34,251 nucleotides of DNA from contig JAKVCO010000034.1 of assembly GCA_022448245.1 (NCBI GenBank), positions 1 to 34,251 on the forward strand, in the 5' to 3' direction. The stretch's first letter is position 1. Each line of letters starts with the position of its first letter. The stretch comes from Paracoccaceae bacterium. GTDB lineage: Bacteria; Pseudomonadota; Alphaproteobacteria; Rhodobacterales; Rhodobacteraceae. Below are positions 17,127 to 26,157 of this stretch, one piece after another. The position numbers and the translations under genes are program-made. The notes beneath the pieces were generated by a model that saw nothing but the letters and a program-made list of their open reading frames with translations, had not been told where the DNA came from and searched no databases.

Positions 17127-18599
17127 ATGACCAAGAGTTTCACGCGTCGTACAGCTCTCGCTGGCATTCTGGGTTCCCTTGCGGCGCCCGCCTTGGCGAC
17201 TGCGCCTCTCACGTCGCTGCGCCCCCAGCCGCGGCCGGGCTCCGTCAGCCCGGGTTCTGCCAAGTCCATTGTGGCAGCGGCCAACCTCACCGGCACCACG
17301 ACGCTGATTTGCACCAAGGCTGATGGCACTGTGGTGGACGCAATCGGCGCTGATGTGCCCTTGCCGCCTGCCAGTGTGGCGAAAGCTGTCACGGCGCTCT
17401 ACGCCGTCGACAGCCTTGGGCGCGACTACAGGTTTGCAACTGCCCTGCTCGGGACTGGCCCTGTGGTGGAGGGCGTTCTTGAAGGAGACCTCATCCTAAA
17501 GGGCACGGGGGACCCGCTGCTCGACACCGACGCCCTTGGGCTTTTGGCAGACGAGCTGCGCCAAGCGGGGATCAAACGCATCTCCGGCAAGTTCTTCGTT
17601 GATGACCGCAGTTTGCCCGAAATCTATCAGATCGACGAAAGTCAGCTTCCTTGGGTGGGCTACAACCCGTCGGTCTCAGGGCTGAACTTGAACTACAACC
17701 GCGTGCATTTTGAATGGCGTAAGTCGGACTCCGAATACACGATTTCGATGGAAGCGCGGGCGCGCATCTATCAGCCGGCGGTGAGCAGCGCTGCGATGGG
17801 CCTCGCCGACGCAGCATGGCCCACATACACTCATCGCCTAAGCGACAAGAAGGAGCTCTGGACGGTTGCGCGGCCTGCTCTTGGTGGCGGTGGCGCGCGT
17901 TGGCTGCCGGTGCGCCGCCCCGCTGTATATGCTGGCGATGTGTTTCGGACGCTTGCCCGGTCGATGGGGGTCAACCTGCCGGAGGCTGAGGCCGACCAAG
18001 GCCCGGTGCGAGGTGTCGTACTCGCCACGCATATCTCGCCCTCAACGCGCGGCTTGTGCGGTGGAATGCTGAAATATTCGACCAATCTGACCGCCGAGGT
18101 CCTTGGGCTTCGGGCGACGCAGGCGCGGGGAATGGAACCAGAGAACCTAGCGGCGTCAGCTCGCCAGATGAACGCGTGGGCCGCACGTAAGTTCGGCTCC
18201 CCCATGGGATTGGTGGATCATTCTGGGTTGGGTGACGGCTCACGCGTCAGTGTCAGCGCTTTGGCCAAGATGTTGGGTAGCACGACCGAATTGGGCCCGA
18301 TGCTCAAGGAGATCGTTGTCAAAAACGAACGTGGTGAGCCCGTGGAAGAGGCGCCCTATGGCATCCGCGCCAAGACAGGCACGCTGAATTTCGTGAATGC
18401 GTTGGCGGGCTACGTCATGGTGCCGGAGCGCGAGCCCCTGAATTTCGCGATCATCTCGTCAGATTTGCCCCGTAGAGCCTCGCTCAAAGAAGCGGAGAAG
18501 GAGCGCCCAACCGGCGCGAAGGGCTACGCGAGACGCGCCCGCGCGCTCCAACAGGCACTGATCGCCCGTTGGGTCGCTGTTGCCTACGAAGAAGTTTAG
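17127..18599 (+). CDS. dacB: D-alanyl-D-alanine carboxypeptidase/endopeptidase (PBP4)
   Basis: A 490-residue class C penicillin-binding protein that trims or opens peptidoglycan crosslinks in the periplasm. The N-terminus MTKSFTRRTALAG plus a hydrophobic stretch looks like a twin-arginine signal, which is notable because PBP4 usually uses Sec. The active site is complete: SVAK at 83-86 (SxxK, nucleophile S83), STN in KYSTNLTAEV (SxN) and KTG in AKTGTLNFVN. The domain between SxxK and SxN is long, as in PBP4, and includes SGLNLNYNRV. The start is ATG 17127, ahead of the signal; an open frame to 17070 precedes it. The stop overlaps the convergent TerB-like gene by a few bases. Confidence 0.93.
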   Translation: MTKSFTRRTALAGILGSLAAPALATAPLTSLRPQPRPGSVSPGSAKSIVAAANLTGTTTLICTKADGTVVDAIGADVPLPPASVAKAVTALYAVDSLGRDYRFATALLGTGPVVEGVLEGDLILKGTGDPLLDTDALGLLADELRQAGIKRISGKFFVDDRSLPEIYQIDESQLPWVGYNPSVSGLNLNYNRVHFEWRKSDSEYTISMEARARIYQPAVSSAAMGLADAAWPTYTHRLSDKKELWTVARPALGGGGARWLPVRRPAVYAGDVFRTLARSMGVNLPEAEADQGPVRGVVLATHISPSTRGLCGGMLKYSTNLTAEVLGLRATQARGMEPENLAASARQMNAWAARKFGSPMGLVDHSGLGDGSRVSVSALAKMLGSTTELGPMLKEIVVKNERGEPVEEAPYGIRAKTGTLNFVNALAGYVMVPEREPLNFAIISSDLPRRASLKEAEKERPTGAKGYARRARALQQALIARWVAVAYEEV

Positions 18600-19030
18600 T
18601 CTGGTGTCGAAATCGTCATGAAACGCGCCCGCGCGCCGCGTTCAATCGCGGCGGTGTGGAGACGGTCCATGTCGAGCTCATCCCGAATCTCCTGCAGGAA
18701 ACCTAGCTCTGCCTGACCTAGGATGCCGTCCGCGGCGGCCACGTCACAGGCCATCGCGTAGGCCGTTTCGTTCAGTTCGGGCGGCAGGTTGTTCCGGATC
18801 AGACCAAAGAACGCATCAAGTCCGTCTTCGACGCTGAAGAGGTCAAAAACCGTCTGCGCGATTTGATTCATGCGGTCTGTGTCATAATTGCCAAAGATCG
18901 GCAGATGATTGACGATGGACTGAATCGTGACGAGTTCTGACGTGCGAACTTCTTCGTCTGATGCGGAAACCGCGATCATCGTGGCCACCAGGCAATCTTG
19001 AGGGGTCATGGGGTGGAGTTCGTCTGACAT
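18596..19030 (-). CDS. TerB-like tellurite-resistance-domain protein
   Basis: A 144-residue, all-alpha acidic cytosolic protein. DCLVATMIAVSASDEEVRTSE near the N-terminus and AMACDVAAADGILGQAELGFL towards the C-terminus are the two duplicated acidic helix-loop segments typical of TerB domains, where the acidic residues can bind metal. No other ter genes are nearby, so a tellurite role should not be assumed; stand-alone TerB domains are common in alphaproteobacteria. ATG 19030 is the preferred start; GTG 19033 directly upstream is better spaced from AAAGG. It is divergent from lysK. Confidence 0.8.
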   Translation of the reverse strand: MSDELHPMTPQDCLVATMIAVSASDEEVRTSELVTIQSIVNHLPIFGNYDTDRMNQIAQTVFDLFSVEDGLDAFFGLIRNNLPPELNETAYAMACDVAAADGILGQAELGFLQEIRDELDMDRLHTAAIERGARARFMTISTPD

Positions 19031-19115
19031 CACCAAGGGGCCTTTCGGGGATTGAGCTTAGGCGGATTTTATGGCCCATGGGCCGTCACGGCAAGGATGC
19101 TCAAAGGGAAGTCAG

Positions 19116-20768
19116 ATGACTAGTTTCAGAGATGCGGGAATGGCGTCGAAAGCATGGCCATTCGAGGAGGCCCGTCGAATCCTGAAGCGCTACGAGAAAG
19201 CGCCGCCCGAGAAGGGCTATGTTCTCTTTGAAACTGGATATGGGCCCAGTGGTTTGCCGCATATCGGGACGTTTGGTGAGGTCGCGCGTACGACGATGAT
19301 CCGCCATGCTTTCGAGGTGATTTCGGACATTCCGACGAAGCTAATCTGCTTCTCCGACGACCTCGACGGGATGCGCAAGGTTCCCGGTAACGTGCCGAAC
19401 TCTGAGTCGCTCGAAGCCTCGCTGCAGCTGCCACTGACGAAAGTGCCGGACCCGTTTGGCACGCATGAGAGCTTTGGCCACCACAACAACGCCATGTTGC
19501 GCCGGTTCCTCGATACCTTCGGGTTCGACTACGAGTTCTATTCGGCGACAGAGTTCTACGCGTCCGGCCGTTTCGACGAAATCTTGCTGCGTGCGTGTGA
19601 GCGTTACGGCGACATCATGAAGGTGATGCTGAAGTCGCTGCGTGAAGAGCGCCGACAGACCTATTCGATCTTCCTGCCGATGCACCCGGAAACGGGCCGC
19701 GTCCTTTATGTGCCGATGAAGCATGTGGACGCCAAGGAAGGCACCATCACCTTCGACGATGAGGATGGCCGCGAGTGGACGATCCCTGTCACGGGCGGCA
19801 ACGTAAAGTTCCAGTGGAAGCCTGACTTTGGCGCGCGCTGGGCGGCTCTTGACGTTGATTTCGAGATGTATGGCAAGGATCACTCCACCAACACGCCGAT
19901 CTATGACCGCATTTGCGAGATCCTCGGCGGCAAGAAGCCTGAGCACTTCACCTACGAGCTCTTCCTCGACGACCAGGGGCAGAAGATCTCGAAGACCTCG
20001 GGCAATGGTATTTCGATCGACGAGTGGCTAACCTACGCGGCGGACACCTCGCTGTCCTACTTCATGTATCAAAAGCCCAAGACGGCGAAGCGCCTCTTCT
20101 TCGATGTGATCCCCCGTGCGGTCGACGAATACCACCAGCAGCTGCGCGCCTATGGCGACCAGACGTCGGAGCAAAAGGCCAACAATCCCGTCTTCCACAT
20201 CCACGGCCACAACGTGCCGGCCTCCACGCTGCTGGTGCCTTTTGGCATGCTCCTCAACGTGGCCAGCGTGTCGAATGCTGAGGATGCCGAAACGATGTGG
20301 GGCTTCATTCGTCAATATGCGCCGGATGCCTCCCCTGAGACGAACCCTGACCTCGATCAGGCCGCAGGTTTTGCGGTGCGGTATTTCCATGACTTCGTGA
20401 AGCCGACGCAGGTTAACCGCGCGCCCACAGAGGCCGAGGTTGAGGCGCTCGGTGTTCTCGCGAACGCGTTCCAGGACCCCGATCTCGCCATTGACCTCAT
20501 CCGGCAAAAGCAGGAGATCAAAAGCCAGGAAGACCCGCTCCCTGAGGCGGACTTCACCGACGGTGAGTTCTTGCAGTCTGTCGCTGTATCCGTGGGCACC
20601 GTGCAGGGCTATGGCAATCTGCGCGAGTGGTTCAAAGTGCTTTACGAAGTGCTTTTGGGCACGTCGCAGGGGCCGCGGATCGGCTCTTTCGCCAAGCTTT
20701 ACGGCATCGAGAATACGATCGCGCTGATCGAAAAGGGCGCTGCGGGCGAGTTGGTGAAAAGCACCTGA
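19116..20768 (+). CDS. lysK: Lysyl-tRNA synthetase, class I (archaeal type)
   Basis: A 550-residue class I LysRS, unrelated in fold to the class II LysS of most bacteria but usual in Archaea, spirochaetes and Alphaproteobacteria. The HIGH-type motif is HIGT (49-52) in [11 protein letters not shown], and the KMSKS-type motif is KISKTS (290-295) followed by GNG. The C-terminal helical region binds the anticodon. The start is ATG 19116, preceded by AAAGGGAA. The open frame to 19071 lacks a ribosome site. DUF4864 follows after 55 bp on the same strand. Confidence 0.96.
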   Translation: MTSFRDAGMASKAWPFEEARRILKRYEKAPPEKGYVLFETGYGPSGLPHIGTFGEVARTTMIRHAFEVISDIPTKLICFSDDLDGMRKVPGNVPNSESLEASLQLPLTKVPDPFGTHESFGHHNNAMLRRFLDTFGFDYEFYSATEFYASGRFDEILLRACERYGDIMKVMLKSLREERRQTYSIFLPMHPETGRVLYVPMKHVDAKEGTITFDDEDGREWTIPVTGGNVKFQWKPDFGARWAALDVDFEMYGKDHSTNTPIYDRICEILGGKKPEHFTYELFLDDQGQKISKTSGNGISIDEWLTYAADTSLSYFMYQKPKTAKRLFFDVIPRAVDEYHQQLRAYGDQTSEQKANNPVFHIHGHNVPASTLLVPFGMLLNVASVSNAEDAETMWGFIRQYAPDASPETNPDLDQAAGFAVRYFHDFVKPTQVNRAPTEAEVEALGVLANAFQDPDLAIDLIRQKQEIKSQEDPLPEADFTDGEFLQSVAVSVGTVQGYGNLREWFKVLYEVLLGTSQGPRIGSFAKLYGIENTIALIEKGAAGELVKST

Positions 20769-20823
20769 CGCGTTGACCTAACCCGGGCGCGACTTAGGCT
20801 TCTCTGTGGAGAGGAGTTCAGTC

Positions 20824-21225
20824 ATGGCACGCATATTCGGAATTTTCTTACTCGTTCTGGGTCTTTCGGGGCCTGCATCGGCTGAGCCTGCGGGCATTCA
20901 GGCCACGATAAACGGGCAAATGGAGGCCTTCCGGGCCGACGATTTTGACCGCGCGTTCAGCTTTGCGGCCCCCAACATCAAAGGTATGTTTGGCGATGCA
21001 GAGCGCTTCGGCTCCATGGTTCGCAACGGCTACCCGATGGTCTGGAAAAACCAGAACGTTCGCTATCTGGAACTACGCGAACTTGGCGGCCGTCTGTGGC
21101 AGATGGTACAGATCGAAGATCAGGACGGGTCATTCCATTACCTCGATTATCTGATGATCGAGACGCAGAACGGCTGGCAGATCGGGGCGGTCCAGTATCT
21201 TCCGGAACCCGGTGTAGGCGCGTAG
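20824..21225 (+). CDS. DUF4864 exported protein
   Basis: A 133-residue protein with a signal peptide (residues 1-20, cleavage near ASAEP), so it is periplasmic. The mature part (DFDRAFSFAAPNIKGMFGD, NGYPMVW, then DYLMIETQNGWQI) is the DUF4864 domain, an NTF2-like fold of unknown function that is very common in Rhodobacterales. The start is ATG 20824, with GAGAGGAG about eight bases upstream. Confidence 0.88.
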   Translation: MARIFGIFLLVLGLSGPASAEPAGIQATINGQMEAFRADDFDRAFSFAAPNIKGMFGDAERFGSMVRNGYPMVWKNQNVRYLELRELGGRLWQMVQIEDQDGSFHYLDYLMIETQNGWQIGAVQYLPEPGVGA

Positions 21226-21230
21226 GGCGC

Positions 21231-21905
21231 CTATCTGAGGCGGCTTAGAACCTTCTCGCTCTGAAGCTCTTTCCAGCATTTTCGACCGACTTTCGAGACA
21301 TGCTTGTGGTCGGACGCCGACAGCCGCGCCGAGAATTGCGAGGCGGGGCGGTTGAGCGCTGCGTTCCGCTTTCCGATCGCGCGCAGGGCCATATCGGCGG
21401 CTTTCGATACGAGCGGGCGGGGATCTTTCGCGGCCTCTTCCAGCAGCGGGAAAGTCGCTGTGAACGTGCTGTGGTCAGCTGCTTTGTTGTGTCTCGTCAT
21501 GGACCAGATCAGCGCGAAGGCTGTGCGTTTGACGAATTCCTCCTCTCGCCCGGCGTAGACGGCCACCTTCTCCTACCGGGGTGGGGCTTTGCAAAAGAGG
21601 GTCAAACAGCAGGTGTCGCAGATGGCCCAGTTGTCGAAATCCTCGGTCCCGGCGTCCATCAATTGGCCATCTACCTGCTTGGGGTCGGCAATATGGGCGG
21701 CGACAATGCGGGCTTCATAAAGCTCTGTGGGCCAAAGCTCCAAGGCAAGCATATGGTTCTTTCCCCACTTCTTTGCCTGCGATTTCATCTGCCCCATTGG
21801 GACACCCAGCATATTGCGATCTGGGATGTTGAACTTAGCAAGGGAGGCGCGATGCGCCTCTGACCCATGGGCTCTTAGCCAGTCGAGGGCGTCGTCGCGG
21901 GTCAC
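21231..21905 (-). pseudogene. DNA-alkylation-repair (AlkD-like) gene with an in-frame TAG
   Basis: From GTG 21905 the frame encodes a HEAT-repeat DNA-alkylation-repair family protein: MKSQAKKWGKN, ELYEARIVAAHIADP, FDNWAICDTCC. It hits TAG about 111 codons in, at 21573-21575, in the context PPR-stop-EKVAVYAGREEEFVKRTAF, then continues open in the same frame to 21231. Tryptophan is the obvious residue at this place (TGG to TAG, one change), and the whole would be about 224 residues, normal for the family. AlkD-type glycosylases remove bulky or charged alkylated bases. The second half could be re-initiated at ATG 21566, but the first half carries the N-terminal repeats. No clear ribosome site precedes the GTG start. 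Confidence 0.82.
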
Positions 21906-21937
21906 TTGGCATGCATCTTCGAGACCATGCCGAGAAC

Positions 21938-22678
21938 TCAGCGGCGCGGGAAAAGGGGCGTCACCCAGTTCAGCATGAAATCGAGCATCTTCTCATTCAC
22001 CACAACGAGCTGCCCGCGACGCATGGCGTCGTAAACGCTCTTGGCGACAGAGCGCGCCGTTGCGCCTTTGCGCGCGACGAGCCCCGTGCTACCCAAATCC
22101 GCGACGTCGGCGAATTCCGTTTCAACGTAGCCGGGCGCAAGCACGGTGCAGGTGACACCTTTGGAGCGCAATTCTTCGTTTATGGCTTGCGAGAAGCTGT
22201 TCACGAAGGCCTTGGTCGCGAAGTAGGTGGCTTGTGATGGGCCGGGCATGAAGCCTGCGGTCGAGCCGACTTACAGGATTTTGCCGCGGCCACGCTCGGC
22301 CATTTTCTCGCCGAAATGGTGGGTCAGCGCCACGAGCGTTTGGACATTCAGTTCGATCATGGCCCGGTCATCGGGTGCGTCGCGCTCAATGATCGTGCCA
22401 TGTCCGCCGAAGCCTGCGTTGTTGATGAGGATGTCGACATCGACGCCAAGCGCATCGACGTCCGCAATCAACTTTTCGGCCCCTGCTTGTGAGCCAAGAT
22501 CTGCTGGTACGACGTAAATCGCGACCTTATGGGCGCTTTCGATCTCGGCTTTGAGGGCTTCCAGCGTTTCTTTTCGACGTGCGGCGATGATCAGATCCCC
22601 GCTCTCTTCAGCGTGGTAGCGGGCAAATTCCGTTCCAATCCCGGCAGATGCGCCGGTGATGAGGGTTTTATTGGGCGT
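21938..22678 (-). pseudogene. Short-chain dehydrogenase gene with an in-frame TAA and a lost start codon
   Basis: A classical SDR: TLITGASAGIGTEFARYH (TGxxxGIG cofactor loop), ILINNAGFGG (NNAG), then SQATYFATKAFVNSF with the YxxxK catalytic pair. The frame is broken by TAA at about 22272-22274, between RGKIL and VGSTAGFMPGP, exactly before the strand carrying the catalytic Ser. The start is also odd: AAAGGA is followed seven bases later by ACG CCC AAT AAA ACC, where family members have ATG. So two independent lesions are present. The enzyme would have been about 246 residues. The product would be non-functional as it stands, because cofactor and catalytic halves are separated. Confidence 0.85.
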
Positions 22679-22868
22679 GGGAGGGTCCTTTCGAGCAGAT
22701 GAGAACCCACTCGATTTAAGGCCACCGTCACGGTGGTCCAAGACCGCGTTAACGCCGGAGGCCTAATTCTCGCGCCCTGTCGCGAACTCGCTGTTCGCAC
22801 CATCACATGACGAGAGCCCGGCGCCCCTAATGCCGGGGCCCTTGCGGCACCCAATGAAAGGGGCACCA

Positions 22869-25160
22869 ATGAACAAGGCGATTACCGACGGCGTGGTCTT
22901 CCAGCCGCCTTCATTTGCAGACGGCCTCGATGTCTGGTCGAGCGAGGATGGCACTCCGGGAACGGATACTTACGACAATGCGATCAACGCCCTGTTCGTG
23001 CCCGCCGACCAAGATTTCGGCGCCGCGCTCGAGATCCAGAAAGTCGATACAACGACGCGTGTGCGTTACATGGGCGAGACCCCCATTTTGCCCGGCTGCT
23101 ATCTGCTGGTGACGGCCCGCGTTAAGTGTCTGTCCGGCATCTTCCCGAATGTGCGCATTGGCGCGTGGGCCGGCGGCGCTGGCGGCACCAACGTGCTTGG
23201 TGTGGTCCAGACCGGCACGACCAAAACGCTCGATACCTACGGTGAAGTCGTTGAGGTTTCGGCCATTATCGGCACCGGGGCGCGTGGCGGTGTTGATATG
23301 GTTTGGGGTACGGAGGCGCTCTACGGGCACTTCGGTCTCGACCTCACGGGTCCCAATGGTGGGGTCATCCGCATTGACGACATTCAGATCGAGGATGTCA
23401 GCAGCGCCTTTCTGGGTGATCGCTTGGGGTCGGTCGATGTGCTCGACTACGGTGCCATCCCAGACGGTGCCACCGACAGCTCTGCCGCCTTTGAGGCAGC
23501 TGACAGCGCAGCTCAGGGCCGCGAAGTCTATGTCCCCGAAGGCTCCTACTTCTTGGCCTCTGACGTCACCATCAACAACCGCGTTCGTTTCGTGGGCTCG
23601 GTCACGATGCCCGACGACAAACAGCTACTGCTGGCGAAAAACTATGGGCTTCCCGCCTACGAAGATGCTTTTGGTGATGAGGTCATTGGCTTCAAGAAGG
23701 CATTCCAAGTGCTCATGGGCTTCTCTGACCACGAGAGCCTCGACATGGGCGGGCGTCGCATTCGCCTGACCGAGCCGCTCGACATGCAAGCCGCCGTTGT
23801 CAATCGCACGACCTTTGCCACCCGTCGCGTTGTCCGCAATGGCCAGATCCAGTGCGACCCGTCCGCCGATTGGGATGACACCACCGTCACGTCTCCCGGC
23901 ACTTATGTGACGAGCAATCCGCTGCAGCTGACAGACGTCACCAATGCCGCCTCCGTTGAGGTTGGGTCGCTTGTCGAAGGGGCCGGTGTGGGCCGCGAGG
24001 TATATGTGGCCGCAGTGAACAAGGTGGGGCGCATCGTGACGCTGACGCAGCCGCTCTACGGCGCTGCAGGCACGCAGAGCTACACCTTCCGCCGCTTCAA
24101 ATACGCTCTTGATTTCAGCGGCTGGGACGAGCTTTCGCAGTTCGTGCTCGATAGCGTGGAGATCCAGTGCTCCAACCTCGCTTCGGGCATTCTATTGCCT
24201 AAGGCAGGCACTATCTTTCATGTGAAAGACTGCTTCATCACGCGTCCAAAGGATCGTGGCATCACCTCCGCTGGCACTGGCTGTCAGGGCATGATGATCG
24301 ACCGCTGCAATTGGTTTGCGGGTGATGCCGATCTCGACGTCGAAAGTCGAACCACCATCGGTTTCAACACCAATGCCAACGACATCAAGATCCGCGACAA
24401 CCGCATCGTGCGCTTCAAGCACTTCGGAATCATCGGCGGTGGCGGCAGCTCGATCAGCGGTAACCACTACTTCCTTGGCGATGGCACGACAGACGGCGTC
24501 CGCAAGGGCGGCATCGTCTTCGCCTCCACCAATGTGAAGGCCTACGTCACGGGCAACTACATCGATAACAACTTTATCGAGTGGACGAACGAATACGAGG
24601 CCGACCCCGACTTTGCCGATCAGCTTACCTTCGGGGGGCTCACGATCACGGGCAACACCTTCACGGTCAACGATGTGGCCCCGTGGTTCCGTTTTATCGT
24701 GGTGAAACCCTACGGGCCCGGTTTCTCGATCAATGGCCTCGCCGTCATCGGGAACGTGTTCAAGAGCCTCAACGGCTCCATCGACCGGGTTGAGGACGTG
24801 GACACCTCGTTCGCGGACCTCAACTACAACACCACGCGCAACATCACGTTTGAGGCCAACACCTTCGACGGAGTGACCGACGACACGTTCAACCCGATCC
24901 GTCAGACCCACGAGGAGCTTTCGCCTCAGCAAGACTGGTTCGTGGAGTTCGCGCCCAGGTTGCCATTCGGCGGGCGGCTGCGCCACGTCGAAGCTGTCGT
25001 GCCAGTTGGGCCGATCCGGGATGGGGCGGACGCCATACAGTACGACACGCCTTACGTGTCGCTGGGGCAGGGCGTTGGTGGATCGCAGGCGCGGGTATCC
25101 TGGCCTGCGCCCATGAAAGGCACGATCGCGATTATGGCGCGGATGGACCGGCCCGACTGA
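22869..25160 (+). CDS. Large pectate-lyase-superfamily (GH28-like) beta-helix protein
   Basis: A 763-residue protein. Residues 1-190 look like a beta-sandwich, binding-type N-domain. Residues 193-203 (DYGAIPDGATD, followed by AAFEAA) are the entry motif of the right-handed beta-helix found in phage tailspikes, polygalacturonases and pectate lyases. Further coils follow, with repeated GN.F/NxF turns (RDNRIVRFKHFGI, TGNYIDNNFIEW, TGNTFTVND, GNVFKSLNG, EANTFDG). I see no signal peptide. It probably binds or cuts a polysaccharide, either an exopolysaccharide or a phage-type receptor. The start is ATG 22869, with AAAGGGG upstream. The two neighbouring broken genes are not obviously related. Confidence 0.75.
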   Translation: MNKAITDGVVFQPPSFADGLDVWSSEDGTPGTDTYDNAINALFVPADQDFGAALEIQKVDTTTRVRYMGETPILPGCYLLVTARVKCLSGIFPNVRIGAWAGGAGGTNVLGVVQTGTTKTLDTYGEVVEVSAIIGTGARGGVDMVWGTEALYGHFGLDLTGPNGGVIRIDDIQIEDVSSAFLGDRLGSVDVLDYGAIPDGATDSSAAFEAADSAAQGREVYVPEGSYFLASDVTINNRVRFVGSVTMPDDKQLLLAKNYGLPAYEDAFGDEVIGFKKAFQVLMGFSDHESLDMGGRRIRLTEPLDMQAAVVNRTTFATRRVVRNGQIQCDPSADWDDTTVTSPGTYVTSNPLQLTDVTNAASVEVGSLVEGAGVGREVYVAAVNKVGRIVTLTQPLYGAAGTQSYTFRRFKYALDFSGWDELSQFVLDSVEIQCSNLASGILLPKAGTIFHVKDCFITRPKDRGITSAGTGCQGMMIDRCNWFAGDADLDVESRTTIGFNTNANDIKIRDNRIVRFKHFGIIGGGGSSISGNHYFLGDGTTDGVRKGGIVFASTNVKAYVTGNYIDNNFIEWTNEYEADPDFADQLTFGGLTITGNTFTVNDVAPWFRFIVVKPYGPGFSINGLAVIGNVFKSLNGSIDRVEDVDTSFADLNYNTTRNITFEANTFDGVTDDTFNPIRQTHEELSPQQDWFVEFAPRLPFGGRLRHVEAVVPVGPIRDGADAIQYDTPYVSLGQGVGGSQARVSWPAPMKGTIAIMARMDRPD

Positions 25161-25241
25161 GGCGTTCCGACTTTATGAGGAACCTCGTCTTGGCGCTCTG
25201 ACGTCATGAGGCGCCGTCCGGTCTTTGATCGGGCGGCGCTA

Positions 25242-25709
25242 TTAATTGGGAAGATCGCCGGGCGCGATCTTGAACGCTTTGCCGAAGCCGCCGTTCAAGA
25301 GCCCCTTTTGGATGTCGAACCGGACAAGGCGAAAGTCAGTGAAGTCGAAATAGAGTTTCGTCTTGGGACGCGCGGCGATGTAGCGGTCGCGCCAGGCGGC
25401 TTTGTCTGCCACTTTGGCTCGCGCCTCGAGGCTCAACCGCGGGTGAGTGAGCGGATCCCCCTTCGCCTCGGGCGTGCCCAGCATCACCCCGCAGGCTGGG
25501 TTGGCATCCAGCGCGGCTGTATGAAGTGAAAGTGTCGAAATCAGCGTGAACGCCTGCCCCTCAAGCCACGCAAATCCGATGCGCGTCACCGAGGGCGCCC
25601 CGCTTTCAGGGTCAATGACGGCGAGCGCTGCGTGATCCACCGCGACGAGCGTGGCGAGCAGGGCGTGCGCCTCGTCATCAAGCGGCCGGAAAGGGTCCTT
25701 CTTTTCCAT
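25242..25709 (-). CDS. Pyridoxamine-5'-phosphate-oxidase-fold (HugZ-like) protein
   Basis: A 155-residue split-barrel FMN-binding-type protein. The N-terminal LVAVDHAALAVIDPESGAP and central AFTLISTLSLHTAALDANP with GDPLTHPRLSL are features of the HugZ/heme-utilisation branch, whose members bind heme or flavin. The C-terminal heme-pocket domain of full-length HugZ (about 250 residues) is absent, so this is a short form. FDFTDFRLVRFDIQKG lies near the end. Cofactor and substrate are unknown. The start is ATG 25709; the ribosome site is poor. It lies 9 bp after the stop of the upstream secreted protein, probably in one operon. Confidence 0.8.
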   Translation of the reverse strand: MEKKDPFRPLDDEAHALLATLVAVDHAALAVIDPESGAPSVTRIGFAWLEGQAFTLISTLSLHTAALDANPACGVMLGTPEAKGDPLTHPRLSLEARAKVADKAAWRDRYIAARPKTKLYFDFTDFRLVRFDIQKGLLNGGFGKAFKIAPGDLPN

Positions 25710-25718
25710 GACTGGACC

Positions 25719-26135
25719 CTACGCACCGAGGGGCGGCTGGCAAGTAGCGTAGTCTTGCGTCGGGCCCGCTGCCCCGTCAAGTGAGAAGGTGGCGGTTACA
25801 TCGCCAAGCCGCGCCTGAGCCGCGCCACCGGCGATCAGCCCGGCAATCACATTACCAAACCCGCGGTCCGCCACTGAGACCGCGCGTCCGCTTTCGCTGA
25901 GCGCGTGAAGCGGCGTCGAGATCGTGGGGCCATTGGCAAACGCAATGCTGAAGACCGGCGCATCGGGCCAGGGCGTGTCACGGCGCAAAGTGATGGAATA
26001 GAGCGGCTGCGTGGGATCGTGGGTCAGCTCTACCTCGAGGCCCGGTTCCGCATGAGTGAGCACGCAAGGAAGACCGAGCGTGAATTCCCACGCGGCGGCG
26101 GGGCCGGCCAATATAAGAAGGATAATCCATCGCAT
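25719..26135 (-). CDS. Small secreted protein of unknown function
   Basis: A 138-residue protein starting MRWIILLILAGPAAAWEF, a Sec signal peptide cleaved after AAA. The mature part has two cysteines (in LPCVLTH and in the final ATCQPP), which could form a disulfide in the periplasm. No family is recognised. There is no clear ribosome site, and an alternative start lies upstream at 26171, but it overlaps the divergent DUF427 gene and precedes the signal. It is probably co-transcribed with the HugZ-like gene. Confidence 0.6.
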   Translation of the reverse strand: MRWIILLILAGPAAAWEFTLGLPCVLTHAEPGLEVELTHDPTQPLYSITLRRDTPWPDAPVFSIAFANGPTISTPLHALSESGRAVSVADRGFGNVIAGLIAGGAAQARLGDVTATFSLDGAAGPTQDYATCQPPLGA

Positions 26136-26157
26136 GGGCGAGGAGATAGAGCGCCCT

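Noticed and set aside
15134..22678. Stop-codon reassignment or suppression explaining the in-frame stops
   Set aside because: Both TAA and TAG are involved, and intact genes in the window end normally with all three stop codons, so ordinary mutation is simpler.
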